Notes under the pieces: model-generated
The model's input: only the letters and a program-made list of their open reading frames with translations
What the model was told of the DNA's origin: nothing
The model's database searches: none
Position numbers and translations under genes: made by a program
Part shown: positions 9,660-18,924 of the stretch, one piece after another
Position numbering within the stretch: the stretch's first letter is position 1
How the letters are laid out: each line of letters starts with the position of its first letter
Assembly: GCF_000797515.1 (NCBI RefSeq)
Contig: NZ_JSBN01000002.1
Coordinates: 124,001 to 188,000 of the forward strand
DNA length: 64,000 bases
From: Sphingomonas sp. Ant H11
GTDB lineage: Bacteria; Pseudomonadota; Alphaproteobacteria; Sphingomonadales; Sphingomonadaceae
Direction of reading: 5' to 3'

Positions 9660-9835
9660 GGTCGTTTTTGGAAGATGGACGTAGCGGCTTGCGCAGCAAC
9701 AGCGGCTAAGCGGCCGCCAAAACGAACATTGACACCGGCGAGGCTGCCAGCATGCCACCGACTGAGTATGGCGATCCGGCTCATCACCTCCAAACCAGCG
9801 CCAGTCCCGAGCAGGACCTGTAGCTTCCCATTGCT
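9660..9835 (-). pseudogene. 3' remnant of a CusA-type RND pump gene
   Basis: Minus-strand translation gives VLLGTGAGLEVMSRIA in one frame, then GGMLAASPVSMFVLAAA, a stop, and PLLLRKP in the next. These match the C-terminal end of the intact CusA at 24747-27890 ([44 protein letters not shown]). Only about 60 residues remain, with a frameshift and an internal stop. It marks an ancient second cus locus, truncated at the boundary with the protease gene. Confidence 0.72.
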
Positions 9836-9850
9836 TTCGTGTCGAGCTGC

Positions 9851-11083
9851 TCAGTAGTAGTCGGCAAGCTTTAGAACCCGCGTCGTTCCGTTCGCGAGCT
9901 TAAGCGTTACCCGGCTTCCTGCGGGGCCGTAGCGCCATTGCCAAAGCAATCCCCGCGTATAGGAGCTGTCGATAGGACGACCGTCCACGGCTACAACCTG
10001 CTCACCGACGGCCCACCCCGCCCGATCCGCAGGGCTGCCGGATGCCACATGCACGACAGTCAGGTCAGTAGTGGAGGCGGCGAGGCCGAGGCCGCTTCGA
10101 TCCTTCAGCATCGGCAGGCGCGCCCGAGGAGGGGCGGAACGCAACCACAACTGTCCTTGAGACACGTCCAGTACGATGTCGAATTGTCCGAGCAACGGCA
10201 TCCCCACATTCCCTACCGTGCTCACCGAGGTCCACCGATCAAGGGCGAGCGCCGGAACTAAGGCGCTCGAGAGCGCGCCCAGGCTCACCTTGTCGGCAAC
10301 GAAGGCCTTGACGATTTGCACTCCCTCGACCCCGCCAAGGGCGGCGGTGGAGACGGTCTTGCCGACGAGAACGGAGTGCGCCTCGATATAGGCGGAGGAT
10401 AGCATCAACGCCGACGAACTGCCGAAATCGAGCATCAGCGGCACCGGGTCCAGTCCGGCGATGGACGCGAGCACAAACAATTCCCGTTTGGCCCCGTGCC
10501 CGAGCGGAAGTACAGTCCATTCCGGACCCCCCACAAAGCTGGCGGTCTTCTCAAATGCAAACCGCCGTGTCGTGAAATCGAGCGCCAGGCAGCCACCCGC
10601 TAGTACGTCTGACCCGAGGATCATGTCGATCGGCCGACCAAAGGCGGCCGAAACCGCCCCCAAGTCTGCAACGACTGCGGAGGGGAGGACGGTAGCATGA
10701 GTGTCCAGCATCACCGCGACATTACGGACCAGACCAACCGGAGCCTTGCCGCCCAGGCCGTTGATCCGTCGCGGCTCCAGGTTCGTCAAGCCAAGCTTGG
10801 CCGCGAGCGGTTTGCTGATAATTGACGCGCCGCTTCCGCTGTCGAGCACCGCGTCGATTGCTACGCCGGACACCTTGGCCGGCACGATCAGCGTGTCGCC
10901 GGTTGCGACTTCTATCGGGCGCCAGACCGGAGGCGTAGCGAAGCCGCCCCAAGACCGACCCCGCTCGGTCCTCGCTGCCAATAGAGGAAGCGGAATGCTC
11001 GTCATGAGCCCGGCCCCGAGCCACATGATCGCCGCCCGCCGGTCAGCATGCCAAATCGTCTTGATTTCTTCCCTGGGTTCCAC
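9851..11083 (-). CDS. Exported pepsin/retropepsin-like aspartic protease with PDZ domain
   Basis: About 410 residues from GTG 11083. A hydrophobic export segment (about residues 20-38) precedes two retropepsin-like halves. The first has the active-site-like motif AVLDSGSGASI (DSG), the second LMLDFGSSSALM (DFG instead of DTG/DSG). A C-terminal PDZ domain follows (about residues 320-405, with SPADRAGWAVGEQVVAVDGRPI). It is probably periplasmic, acting in protein quality control or processing, but the substrate is unknown. The second-lobe DFG is unusual and may reduce activity. It lies between the cus remnant and an outer-membrane barrel gene, all leftward; a link to metal stress is only inferred. 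The internal ATG at MWLGAG is an alternative start. Confidence 0.75.
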   Translation of the reverse strand: MEPREEIKTIWHADRRAAIMWLGAGLMTSIPLPLLAARTERGRSWGGFATPPVWRPIEVATGDTLIVPAKVSGVAIDAVLDSGSGASIISKPLAAKLGLTNLEPRRINGLGGKAPVGLVRNVAVMLDTHATVLPSAVVADLGAVSAAFGRPIDMILGSDVLAGGCLALDFTTRRFAFEKTASFVGGPEWTVLPLGHGAKRELFVLASIAGLDPVPLMLDFGSSSALMLSSAYIEAHSVLVGKTVSTAALGGVEGVQIVKAFVADKVSLGALSSALVPALALDRWTSVSTVGNVGMPLLGQFDIVLDVSQGQLWLRSAPPRARLPMLKDRSGLGLAASTTDLTVVHVASGSPADRAGWAVGEQVVAVDGRPIDSSYTRGLLWQWRYGPAGSRVTLKLANGTTRVLKLADYY

Positions 11084-11202
11084 CGAATTTCCATTCGCTT
11101 CTCACGAGTCGCGGAGAGGTTCGAGCGTTGCTACATGCTCCAGCCCCTCAAGGATCAAGCCCCCCGACCGAAAATGATACGGCCATGCTGCGGGTTTAGC
11201 GA

Positions 11203-12016
11203 TCAGAAGCGTTTCGAGAAGCCCGCCGCGAGAAAAGGATGAGGTGGTTTTGTGCCGGCGGCACCCGTCCCGACGCTAAGGTCAATCTGTATATCGTGCC
11301 CGATGATGTACGCGGCCCCAACGTCGAAGATCAACGAAGCACGTCCATTCTTCTCCTCGGCATATTGAAGCCCGGTGTCGACGAAAAAATTCAGGATCTT
11401 GCTCGGATTGTAGTTCAACGTAGCTGCGAACAGTCCGGCGGCATAGGAGCGCTTCGTGTCGTCCTCGTACACCGCCACGCCGACGTTGGGGTTCAATGAC
11501 CATTTGTCGACAAAATTCCAGTCGGCCGCCAAGCGGAAATCCCCGGTTGCGCGCGAGTTACGAAAAGCACTGGAACCAGAAGGTGGAAAGACCCGAACGA
11601 TTGCGCCGATTGATGGCTGGGTCGATCCCACTGCCTTGACGATATTGTACTTCAGACCAATCGAGGACGGCGCAAACCCGCTGCTGTCCGTATCGACTAG
11701 GGCCGGGTCGTGCTGGCGCTGCCGAGTGAACGTGTTGCCTTCGACACGGAACTCCCAGTTCTTGCTGAACCCATATCGCAGCAGCCTCGGAATAAAGGTC
11801 GTATGCTCTCGTTCATCGCCGTTGCTGCGATACTCGCGCTGGATAGCCGTCTCGAACTGAAAATGACCCCTGGCCAACCGTCGTGCTTCCATCCGCGATC
11901 CCGGGCCGATCGGGATTGATGAAGTCGTCGGAAGGGTCCGCATGAGCTGGAGCTGCCACTGCGAACGCCGCAACGATAATGAGCGTTGTTGATGTGCGAA
12001 GATGGCAATGGGGCAT
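11203..12016 (-). CDS. Outer-membrane beta-barrel protein, PF13557 (MetA-type transporter) family; frameshifted
   Basis: Starts at ATG 12016 with a signal peptide (TLIIVAAFAVAAPAHA) and then the conserved N-terminal motif INPDRPGIADGSTTVGQG. The frame breaks near 11864 by one extra base and continues as HFQFETAIQREYR through beta-strand-rich sequence to the C-terminal aromatic FSKRF. The N-terminal DRPG...G..G.G..QFE pattern is typical of the 'phenol degradation MetA pathway/putative transporter' barrels common in sphingomonads. It may be a porin-like component for metal or small-molecule traffic; the substrate cannot be read from sequence. Corrected length is about 270 residues. It follows the MerR gene at 12056-12454 in the same direction. 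Confidence 0.7.
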
Positions 12017-12055
12017 CGAAAACTTACTCCGCTCCTGGACGCAATCAGTCGGCAC

Positions 12056-12454
12056 CTAAGCGGCTGGCCGCGCTATCGCTTGAATGACCCGGCACTCGGC
12101 CATCGTTCGGGCGCAGCACCCGCTCGCGCTCATGGCGCTCAGCTCGTCGCGCAAGGCAGAAAGCTGGCGAAGCCGATCCTCCACACCGACCAGGTGCCGC
12201 GCTGCGATTTCCGCTGCTTCCGCACAGTCGCGCTCCGGTTGATCGGCAAGCGCGAGGAGCGAACGAATTTCCTCGATCGAGAAACCGAGCCTTCGCCCGT
12301 TCCGCACGAAGTTCAGGCGATCCACGTCGCCGTCACCATAGGTGCGTCTGCCCGAGGATGTGCGCTCAGGTGTTTCGAGCACACCAATTTGCTCGTAAAA
12401 GCGGATCGTCGTCACCTTGGTCGCAGTCGCGCGCGCCAACTCACCAATCTTCAT
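12056..12454 (-). CDS. MerR-family metal-responsive regulator, CadR-like
   Basis: A 132-residue protein with a standard MerR start (MKIGELARATATKVTTIRFY) at ATG 12454, a dimer helix and a Cys-containing tail. Cysteines at 77, 113, 114 and 121 fit the Cd/Pb/Zn subgroup (CadR Cys77/112/119), with an extra vicinal Cys. It is a paralogue of the regulator at 5122-5541, not a duplicate: the two differ over most of their length. It is divergent from the second czcCBA operon, with a 19-bp-spacer promoter in between, so it most likely controls that operon and its own gene. Confidence 0.87.
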   Translation of the reverse strand: MKIGELARATATKVTTIRFYEQIGVLETPERTSSGRRTYGDGDVDRLNFVRNGRRLGFSIEEIRSLLALADQPERDCAEAAEIAARHLVGVEDRLRQLSALRDELSAMSASGCCARTMAECRVIQAIARPAA

Positions 12455-12497
12455 CTCGCATTTGCTCCAAATCATTTGCTGCCATCGAACTTTGCGC

Positions 12498-12528
12498 TTG
12501 CTCCTACAGCAGCTAGAGATTGTAAAGA
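12498..12528 (+). promoter_or_regulatory. MerR-type promoter of the second czcCBA operon
   Basis: The -35 TTGCTC (12498-12503) and -10 TAAAGA (12523-12528) are separated by 19 bp. The spacer holds an imperfect dyad, CTCCTACAGC / AGCTAGAG, centred near 12510. It lies between the divergent merR gene and czcC (12701) and points toward czcC. Confidence 0.72.
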
Positions 12529-12700
12529 AGCCAGATGATTGACACCCGAATCGTTAACGCGCCCGCCCGCCATGGACGGGGCGAGCGTTGCCCGACCTCA
12601 CGGTTGACGGCGTGATCGCGCTTCTGTTCCTTCCTTCCGCGTATGAGATCGTCCGCAATGCGCGGACTGAACTCCGGCCGGCAACCTAGAGGTGCGCAGG

Positions 12701-14014
12701 ATGATCGTTCCGCCGCGCGCGGTTTTGTGCGTGCTGAATGCAACGCTGGTCGCGTGCCTCGCTGGCGCGTCGGTCGCGCAGGCGCAAACGGGGTCTCAAC
12801 CGGGGGTGCCGACGACTTCGACCGAGGGAGAGGTGCTTAGCCTTGAAGCGGCCTTGTCTCAGGGCGGCGCCGCTTCGCCCTCGATCGCAGCATCGACTGC
12901 CGGTGTGCAGGCGGTCACGGCCGCCCGTACGATAGCGGGATTGCGCCCAAACCCCGAGGTTCAGCTGCAAGTCGAAAATTTAGCGGGTTCGGGGCAATAT
13001 CGAGGCTTCCGCAGCGCTGAATCAAGCGTCGGAATTGCGCTGCCTCTGGAACTAGGAGGCAAGCGCAGCGCGCGGCTTGCGCTGGCGAACGCACGACTGA
13101 CCCGGGCTGAGATCCAGACCGCAATCGCCGTTGCCGACCTTCGGCTCAGGATCACGCAGCTCTATGTCGAGGCGGCCGCAGCCGAGCGTCGTACAGAAGT
13201 GCTGTCGGAGCAGTCTGCTATTGCAGCAAATGCCTTGCGGATCGCAAGCGAACGCGTTCGTGCCGGCGCGGCATCGCCAATCGAGCAGCAACGCGCTGAT
13301 GTCCTCCGGATCAACGCACAGGTCGCTGCCGACAGTGCGGGGCGGCAGGCACAGGCTGCAAGACTAAATCTCGCCGCGCTCATCGGTCGCCCGATCACGG
13401 GGCTGCTTGACCGCGCCTGGTTCGATCAGGTCGCAAGTTTCTATGGGCCCGCTCAGCCCGTCGATGTCGAAGAGACTCTCGCTTTTGCCGCTGCCACCGC
13501 CGACGTTCGCGCGGCGGATGCTCAGGTCCGACTAGCTCGCGCGTCACGCATTCCTAACATCACGATCAGCGCAGGAGCCCGTCGTTTGGCGGAGACCAAT
13601 GACACAGCCGCCGTGGTCGGCGTGAGTGTCCCCATCCCGATCTTTAACAATGGTCGGGCCTTCGTCAGTCAGTCGCAAGCCGAGCAGACGCAGGCTCAGG
13701 CGCTGCGCTCCCTCGTGGCACTCGATACCCGCCAGGATATCGCCCGCGCGCAAACCGAAGTCGCCAATGCTGCCGCGACTGCACGCGCTACGGGAGGCCC
13801 AGGTCTCGCTGCCGCAGCGGAGGCGGCCAGGATCGCGCGTATCGGTTACTCTCAAGGCAAGTTTGACCAGATCGCGCTGCTAGACGCCGAGCGAACGCTG
13901 TCTCAAACCCGGCAAGCCTATGTCGATGCGCTTGCCGCCTACCACGATGCAGTGGCGAGATTGCAGCGTCTGACGACGCCAGCCACCCTCGCCAACGGTG
14001 AGGCGCGGCAGTGA
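12701..14014 (+). CDS. czcC: Outer-membrane metal efflux channel, TolC/CzcC family (second copy)
   Basis: Intact 437-residue outer-membrane factor with a signal peptide ending near AQAQ and the two repeated coiled-coil/barrel units of the family. ATG 12701 is preceded by AGAGG; an in-frame GTG lies at 12692. Conserved blocks include LPLELGGKR, ADLRLRITQLYVEAAAAERR and SQGKFDQIALLDAERTLSQTRQ. It is the template for recognising the frameshift in the copy at 1104-2457, to which it is clearly but not perfectly similar. First gene of czcC-czcB-czcA-DUF190, read from the MerR-type promoter at 12498-12528. Confidence 0.92.
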   Translation: MIVPPRAVLCVLNATLVACLAGASVAQAQTGSQPGVPTTSTEGEVLSLEAALSQGGAASPSIAASTAGVQAVTAARTIAGLRPNPEVQLQVENLAGSGQYRGFRSAESSVGIALPLELGGKRSARLALANARLTRAEIQTAIAVADLRLRITQLYVEAAAAERRTEVLSEQSAIAANALRIASERVRAGAASPIEQQRADVLRINAQVAADSAGRQAQAARLNLAALIGRPITGLLDRAWFDQVASFYGPAQPVDVEETLAFAAATADVRAADAQVRLARASRIPNITISAGARRLAETNDTAAVVGVSVPIPIFNNGRAFVSQSQAEQTQAQALRSLVALDTRQDIARAQTEVANAAATARATGGPGLAAAAEAARIARIGYSQGKFDQIALLDAERTLSQTRQAYVDALAAYHDAVARLQRLTTPATLANGEARQ

Positions 14015-14102
14015 TGAACTTGGAACATAAGCCGGGTTCCGGCCGCACGTGCCTTGGGCATAAGTCGTATGCTCGCGCCTCGTTTTATCTCGGAGAACAC
14101 CT

Positions 14103-15272
14103 ATGATCCTTCAGGATAAGCGCCTGCTTGGCAGTGCGGCCGGTGTCGCGTTGATCGCCGCGCTCGGTGGTTTCGCGGTTGCCCGCTATACCACGGGCGG
14201 CTCGAAGCCCGTCGAGGCCCCGGCCAGCGTTCCTGCGGCTGCATCGGGCAAGGAGAAGAAGCCGGATACCTTGGCAATGACCGCACAAGCAATGCAGCAA
14301 GCTAGCATTGCGACTGAAACGGTCAAGGCAGGCGGTCTGGGTGCCGAAATCGTTAGCCAAGCGACAGTGGCAGCCTCCCCTACTGGCGAGGCGATCGTCA
14401 CAGCGAGAGCCGGAGGTGCGGTGACGCGCTTGCTCAAGCGCCTGGGCGATCCCGTACGAGCAGGCGAAGCGCTCGCGATCGTCGAGAGCCGTGAGGCGGC
14501 TCAATTCGCGGCGGATCGCACGGTCGCAGCTGCCAAATCAGCGCTGGCGCAAAAGGCATTGGCGCGAGAGCAATATTTGTACCGGCAGAAAGTATCCGCG
14601 CGGGTCGATCTCGAGCAGGCTCAGGCCGGGGCGACGTCCGCGGCGGCCGAGGCGCGACGCGCGCAGGTCGCCGCGGGAGCGGCAAACGTCACAAGCGATG
14701 GTCGCGGTGTCGTCGTCGCAAGTCCGATCACAGGGCGCGTGACCGCCGAAAACGTAAGTCTCGGGGCGTTCGTTCAACCCGAGACCGAACTGTTCCGGGT
14801 TGCCGATCCTGCGAAGATTCAGATCGAAGCCGCGGTCGGTCCGGCTGATGCTCAGCGCTTATCCCCCGGTGACCGCGCAATCGTCGAATTGCCCGGCGGG
14901 CGGACGATCGAGGCGCGCGTGCGCGCCGTGACCCCTGGCCTTAGCGGGGAGACTCGTTCCGCGACTGCGGTGTTAGATGTTCCCGGTTCTCTGCAGCCGG
15001 GTCTCGCAGTCCGGGTGCGGCTCCTGCCAAGCCGCGGCGAGGTTTCGAACGCGATTGTCGTGCCAGAAGACGCCGTTCAGAGCCTTGAAGGTCGCGACGT
15101 CGTGTTCACACGCACTGCTAAGGGTTTCCGCGCCCAGAATGTCACTACCGGCCAGCGCAGCGCCGGCCGCATCGAGATCGTGTCGGGCCTCTCAGCCGGG
15201 CAGACCATCGCCACCAAGAACGCCTTCCTGCTCAAAGCCGAACTCGGCAAGGGCGCGGGCGAGGAAGAATAA
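14103..15272 (+). CDS. czcB: RND efflux periplasmic adaptor, CzcB-like (second copy)
   Basis: Intact 389-residue membrane-fusion protein with an N-terminal membrane/signal segment (about 9-27). A lipoyl-type barrel follows (GEAIVTARAGGAVTRLLKRLGDPV), then the alpha-hairpin, and a C-terminal beta-barrel and membrane-proximal domain ending in acidic residues. It bridges CzcA and CzcC across the periplasm. No His-rich metal-binding extension is seen, unlike C. metallidurans CzcB. It sits 88 bp after czcC and 3 bp before czcA. Confidence 0.92.
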   Translation: MILQDKRLLGSAAGVALIAALGGFAVARYTTGGSKPVEAPASVPAAASGKEKKPDTLAMTAQAMQQASIATETVKAGGLGAEIVSQATVAASPTGEAIVTARAGGAVTRLLKRLGDPVRAGEALAIVESREAAQFAADRTVAAAKSALAQKALAREQYLYRQKVSARVDLEQAQAGATSAAAEARRAQVAAGAANVTSDGRGVVVASPITGRVTAENVSLGAFVQPETELFRVADPAKIQIEAAVGPADAQRLSPGDRAIVELPGGRTIEARVRAVTPGLSGETRSATAVLDVPGSLQPGLAVRVRLLPSRGEVSNAIVVPEDAVQSLEGRDVVFTRTAKGFRAQNVTTGQRSAGRIEIVSGLSAGQTIATKNAFLLKAELGKGAGEEE

Positions 15273-15275
15273 CAG

Positions 15276-18200
15276 ATGATCGCCAACCTTATCGCGCTGG
15301 CCGTCCGTGCGCGCTGGGCGGTCCTGTTCATCTTCCTGGCGATTGCCGGTCTTGGCCTGTGGCAGCTCACCAAGCTGCCGATCGACGCCGTGCCCGACAT
15401 CACCAACAAACAGGTACAGATCAACACCGTCGATCGGCGCCTCTCGCCGGTCGAGATGGAAAAGCTTGTCACTTATCCGATCGAAACCGCGCTGGCTGGC
15501 ATCCCTGGACTGGAGACGACCCGTTCGATTTCCCGCAATGGCTTTAGCCAGGTATCCGCAATATTCTCGGAAGGCACCGATCTCTATTTCGCGCGCCAGC
15601 AGGTAGGCGAACGCCTGACCCAGGCGCGCGATACGTTGCCCGACGGCGTACAGCCGCAGATCGGCCCGGTTACGACCGGTCTTGGCGAAGTCGTGATGTA
15701 CACGGTCGAATATGCCAATCCTGACGGCAAAGGCGCGAAAATTGTGAACGGCCAGCCCGGCTGGCAATCGGATCGGAGTTACCTGACGCCCGAAGGCGAT
15801 CGGCTGACGAATGCGGTCGAACAGGCCGGGTTCCTTCGCACCGTTCAGGACTGGATCGTCCGCCCACAGCTCCGCGCCGTTCCGGGCGTGGCCGGCGTCG
15901 ACTCGATCGGCGGCTACGCCAAGACATTCGTGGTTGAACCAGATCCGGTGAAACTCTCGACCTACGGTATCTCGTATAGCGAGCTTGGCGAGGCGCTGGA
16001 GAACGCCAACCTCGCGGTGGGCGCGAACTACTATAACCGCGGCGGCGAAGGCTATTTGGTTCGGCTCGATGCGCGGGTTCGCTCGGTGGATGAAATCAAG
16101 AACGCCGTCGCCGCCACACGCGGCGGTGTTCCCATCACCGTTGGCCAGATCGCCAATGTCGAGAGCGGGGGCGACCTTCGCACCGGTGCGGGCAGCGTGA
16201 ACGGCAAAGAAGCCGTCATCGGCACCGCGTTGATGCTTATCGGTCAGAACAGCCGCATCGTTGCGCAGGATGTCTCTGCAAAGCTCGAGCAGGTATCGAA
16301 GACCTTGCCGCCCGGCGTTACCGTCAAGGTGGTGCTCGACCGCTCGAAGCTGGTCAACGCGACGGTCGCGACCGTGCAGCGCAATCTGACCGAGGGCGCG
16401 ATCCTGGTGGCGGTCGCGCTATTCCTGTTGCTCGGCAACTGCGCGCGGCGCTGATCGCGGTGCTCGTTATTCCCTTCTCGTTCCTCATGATGGCAATGGG
16501 GATGAACGCCTTTCGCGTGCCCGGCAACCTGATGAGCCTGGGGGCTCTCGACTTCGGTCTTATCGTCGACGGCGCGGTGATCATCATCGAGAACTGTCTG
16601 GCGCGGCTAGCGCACCGGCAGGAACATGAGGGCCGGCTGCTCGCCCTTCGCGAGCGGCTTGAGGAGACCATGCGCGCCGCTCAGGAAATGATAAAGCCGA
16701 CCGTTTTCGGGCAAGCAATCATCCTGCTTGCCTTTGCGCCGCTGCTCATGTTCACCGGCGTCGAGGGCAAGACGTTCTCGCCGATGGCAATCACGATCAT
16801 GCTCGCGCTGGTCGCGGCCTTCATCCTGGCGCTGACCTTCGTGCCGGCCATGGTGGCGCTGCTCATTCGCGGCCGGGTCGCCGAGAAGGAAGTGTGGCTG
16901 ATCCGCAAGAGCAAGGAGCGCTATCTGCCGCTGCTCGACAAGGCGATCGCACGGCCGTGGCCGTTCATCCTCGGCGGACTGGCCTTCTTTCTCGCCGCGG
17001 TGCCGGCGTTCGGATTGTTGGGCAGCGAGTTCATCCCGCAGCTCGACGAGAAGAATATTGCCCTCGCCTCGACCCGCGTTCCCTCGGTCAACCTCGAACA
17101 GTCGCTCGCTATGCAGCGACAGGTCGAGGCCGCCGTGAAAAAACTGCCCGAAGTCGAGCTGATGTTTTCCAAGACCGGCACCGCTGAGGTTGCGACCGAT
17201 CCGATGCCGCAGAATATGTCGGACGGCTATATCATTCTCAAGCCCCAGGATCAGTGGCCCGCCAGCGTCCATACAAAAGCCGAGGTGATCGAGCGCATTG
17301 AGAAGGTGTCACGTGGTCAGCTCGGTCAAATCTATGAAATGAGCCAACCGATCCAACTTCGCTTCAACGAACTGATCGCGGGTGTTCGCGGTGACGTCGC
17401 CATCAAGCTCTACGGCGACGACCTCGACAAGATGGCGCAGACGGCCAGCGAGATGGTTCGCGTCCTGCAATCCATTCCGGGCGCGGGCAGCGTAAAGGCT
17501 GACCAGGTTGGTGGTGCGCCGACGCTCGACGTGAAGCTCGATCGCGCCGCCATTGCACGCTATGGTCTCACGATGCGCGAAGTGGCCGACACGGTTTCCG
17601 CGGCGCTCGGGGGCCGCGAGTCCGGTTTGCTCTATGAGGGCGACCGGCGGTTCGACATCACGGTGCGCGTGCCCGAAACCACGCGCACCAGCCTGGATGA
17701 CATCCAGGCGCTGCCGGTGTTGCTTCCCGAGAAGGCCGGGCAAGCTCGCCAGCAAGTGCCGCTCTCGCAAGTCGCGCAGATTCGCGTCACCGAAGGCCTC
17801 AATGAGATCAGGCGCGAGAACGGCAAGCGCCGTCTCGCCATTCAGGTGAACTTGTTGGGACGTGATGCCGGGTCGTTCGTCGCCGAAGCGCAGGCCAAGA
17901 TTGCACAGGTCAAACTTCCGGCCGGCTATTATCTCGAATGGGGCGGGCAGTTCCAGAGTCTGCAGGATGCATCTAAGCGGCTTTCGATCGTTGTGCCGCT
18001 CTGTTTCGCGTTGATCTTTGGCCTGCTCTACATGGCTCTCGGCAGCTTTGGACGCGCTACTGCGGTGTTCCTGGCGGTGCCCTTAGGATTGGCGGGCGGC
18101 GTGTTCACCTTGGCGCTCACCGGCATTGCATTCTCGGTATCAGCCGCTGTCGGCTTCATCTGTCTTGCGGGCGTCGCCGTACTCAATGGCCTCGTGGTGA

Positions 18201-18541
18201 TGACAGCGATACGCGAACGGATCGAGGCAGGGTTTCCGCTCGCTCAGGCGATCCGCGACGGGATGGCCGAAAAGATGCGCGCCGTCGTCATGACCGGATT
18301 TGTGCCGGCGATCGGTTTCGTGCCGATGGCGCTCGCGCACGGCACCGGCGCCGAGGTCCAGAAGCCCCTGGCGACCACTGTTATCGGGGGCTTGGTTGCG
18401 GCTACCATTCTCACTTTGCTCGTTCTCCCCGCCATCGCCCGCGTGGTGCTTGGCTGGGGCGAACGCGTGGGCAAGCACCGCGATCCCGAGCCGGATGGCG
18501 GCGTGGCGGCGCATCCGACCCCCGAGCCGATCTCGACATGA
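15276..18541 (+). CDS. czcA: Heavy-metal RND efflux pump, CzcA family (frameshifted)
   Basis: Proton-driven trimeric inner-membrane pump of the HME-RND group. The TM4 motif DFGLIVDGAVIIIEN is the CzcA/CnrA-type signature (Zn/Co/Cd/Ni), distinct from the CusA type seen at 24747-27890. The frame breaks near 16440: LLLGN is followed by CARR and a stop, whereas one extra base there gives LLLGNWRAALIAVLVIPFSF and a continuous product of about 1088 residues. Both halves are otherwise well conserved, which argues for a sequencing error. It follows czcB by 3 bp and precedes a DUF190 gene by about 14 bp. Confidence 0.9.
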
Positions 18542-18555
18542 CACAGGAGGCGAGC

Positions 18556-18897
18556 ATGAGCGAACATACCAAATTGCTCCGCATCTACACCGACGAGGCC
18601 GCCTATTACGGCGACCGCAAGGTGCTCGAGGTGGTCGCATCCAAGGCGCGTGACGCCAGACTCGCCGGCGTGACCGTGCTTGAGGCGCTTATTGGGTTCG
18701 GGCGATCGGCGCATCTTCATCGCAGGCATGTACTCGAAAGCGATCGAGCCGTGGTGATCGAGATCGTCGATTTCGACGCTCGTTTGCGGGCGTTCGTGTC
18801 GGACCTGTCCGACGTGCCAGGGATAGGATTGATGACGCTCGAAGCAGTGGAGGTTCTCGGGTCAGAGCTTTCGGTCAGCAGTATACAACCAGAGTGA
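18556..18897 (+). CDS. DUF190 family protein
   Basis: About 113 residues from ATG 18556, with a strong AGGAGG site at 18545-18550. It has the DUF190 (PF02641) pattern: LLRIYTDEAAYYGDRKVLEVV near the start and GVTVLEALIGFGRSAHLHR in the middle. This is a small ferredoxin-like alpha/beta fold related to PII-like proteins. DUF190 genes often accompany RND metal pumps or CrcB fluoride channels; the biochemical role is not established. Tight coupling to czcA suggests a regulatory or accessory role in that efflux system. Confidence 0.85.
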   Translation: MSEHTKLLRIYTDEAAYYGDRKVLEVVASKARDARLAGVTVLEALIGFGRSAHLHRRHVLESDRAVVIEIVDFDARLRAFVSDLSDVPGIGLMTLEAVEVLGSELSVSSIQPE

Positions 18898-18924
18898 GGT
18901 TTGGGATCAGGGTGAGGATCGTTC

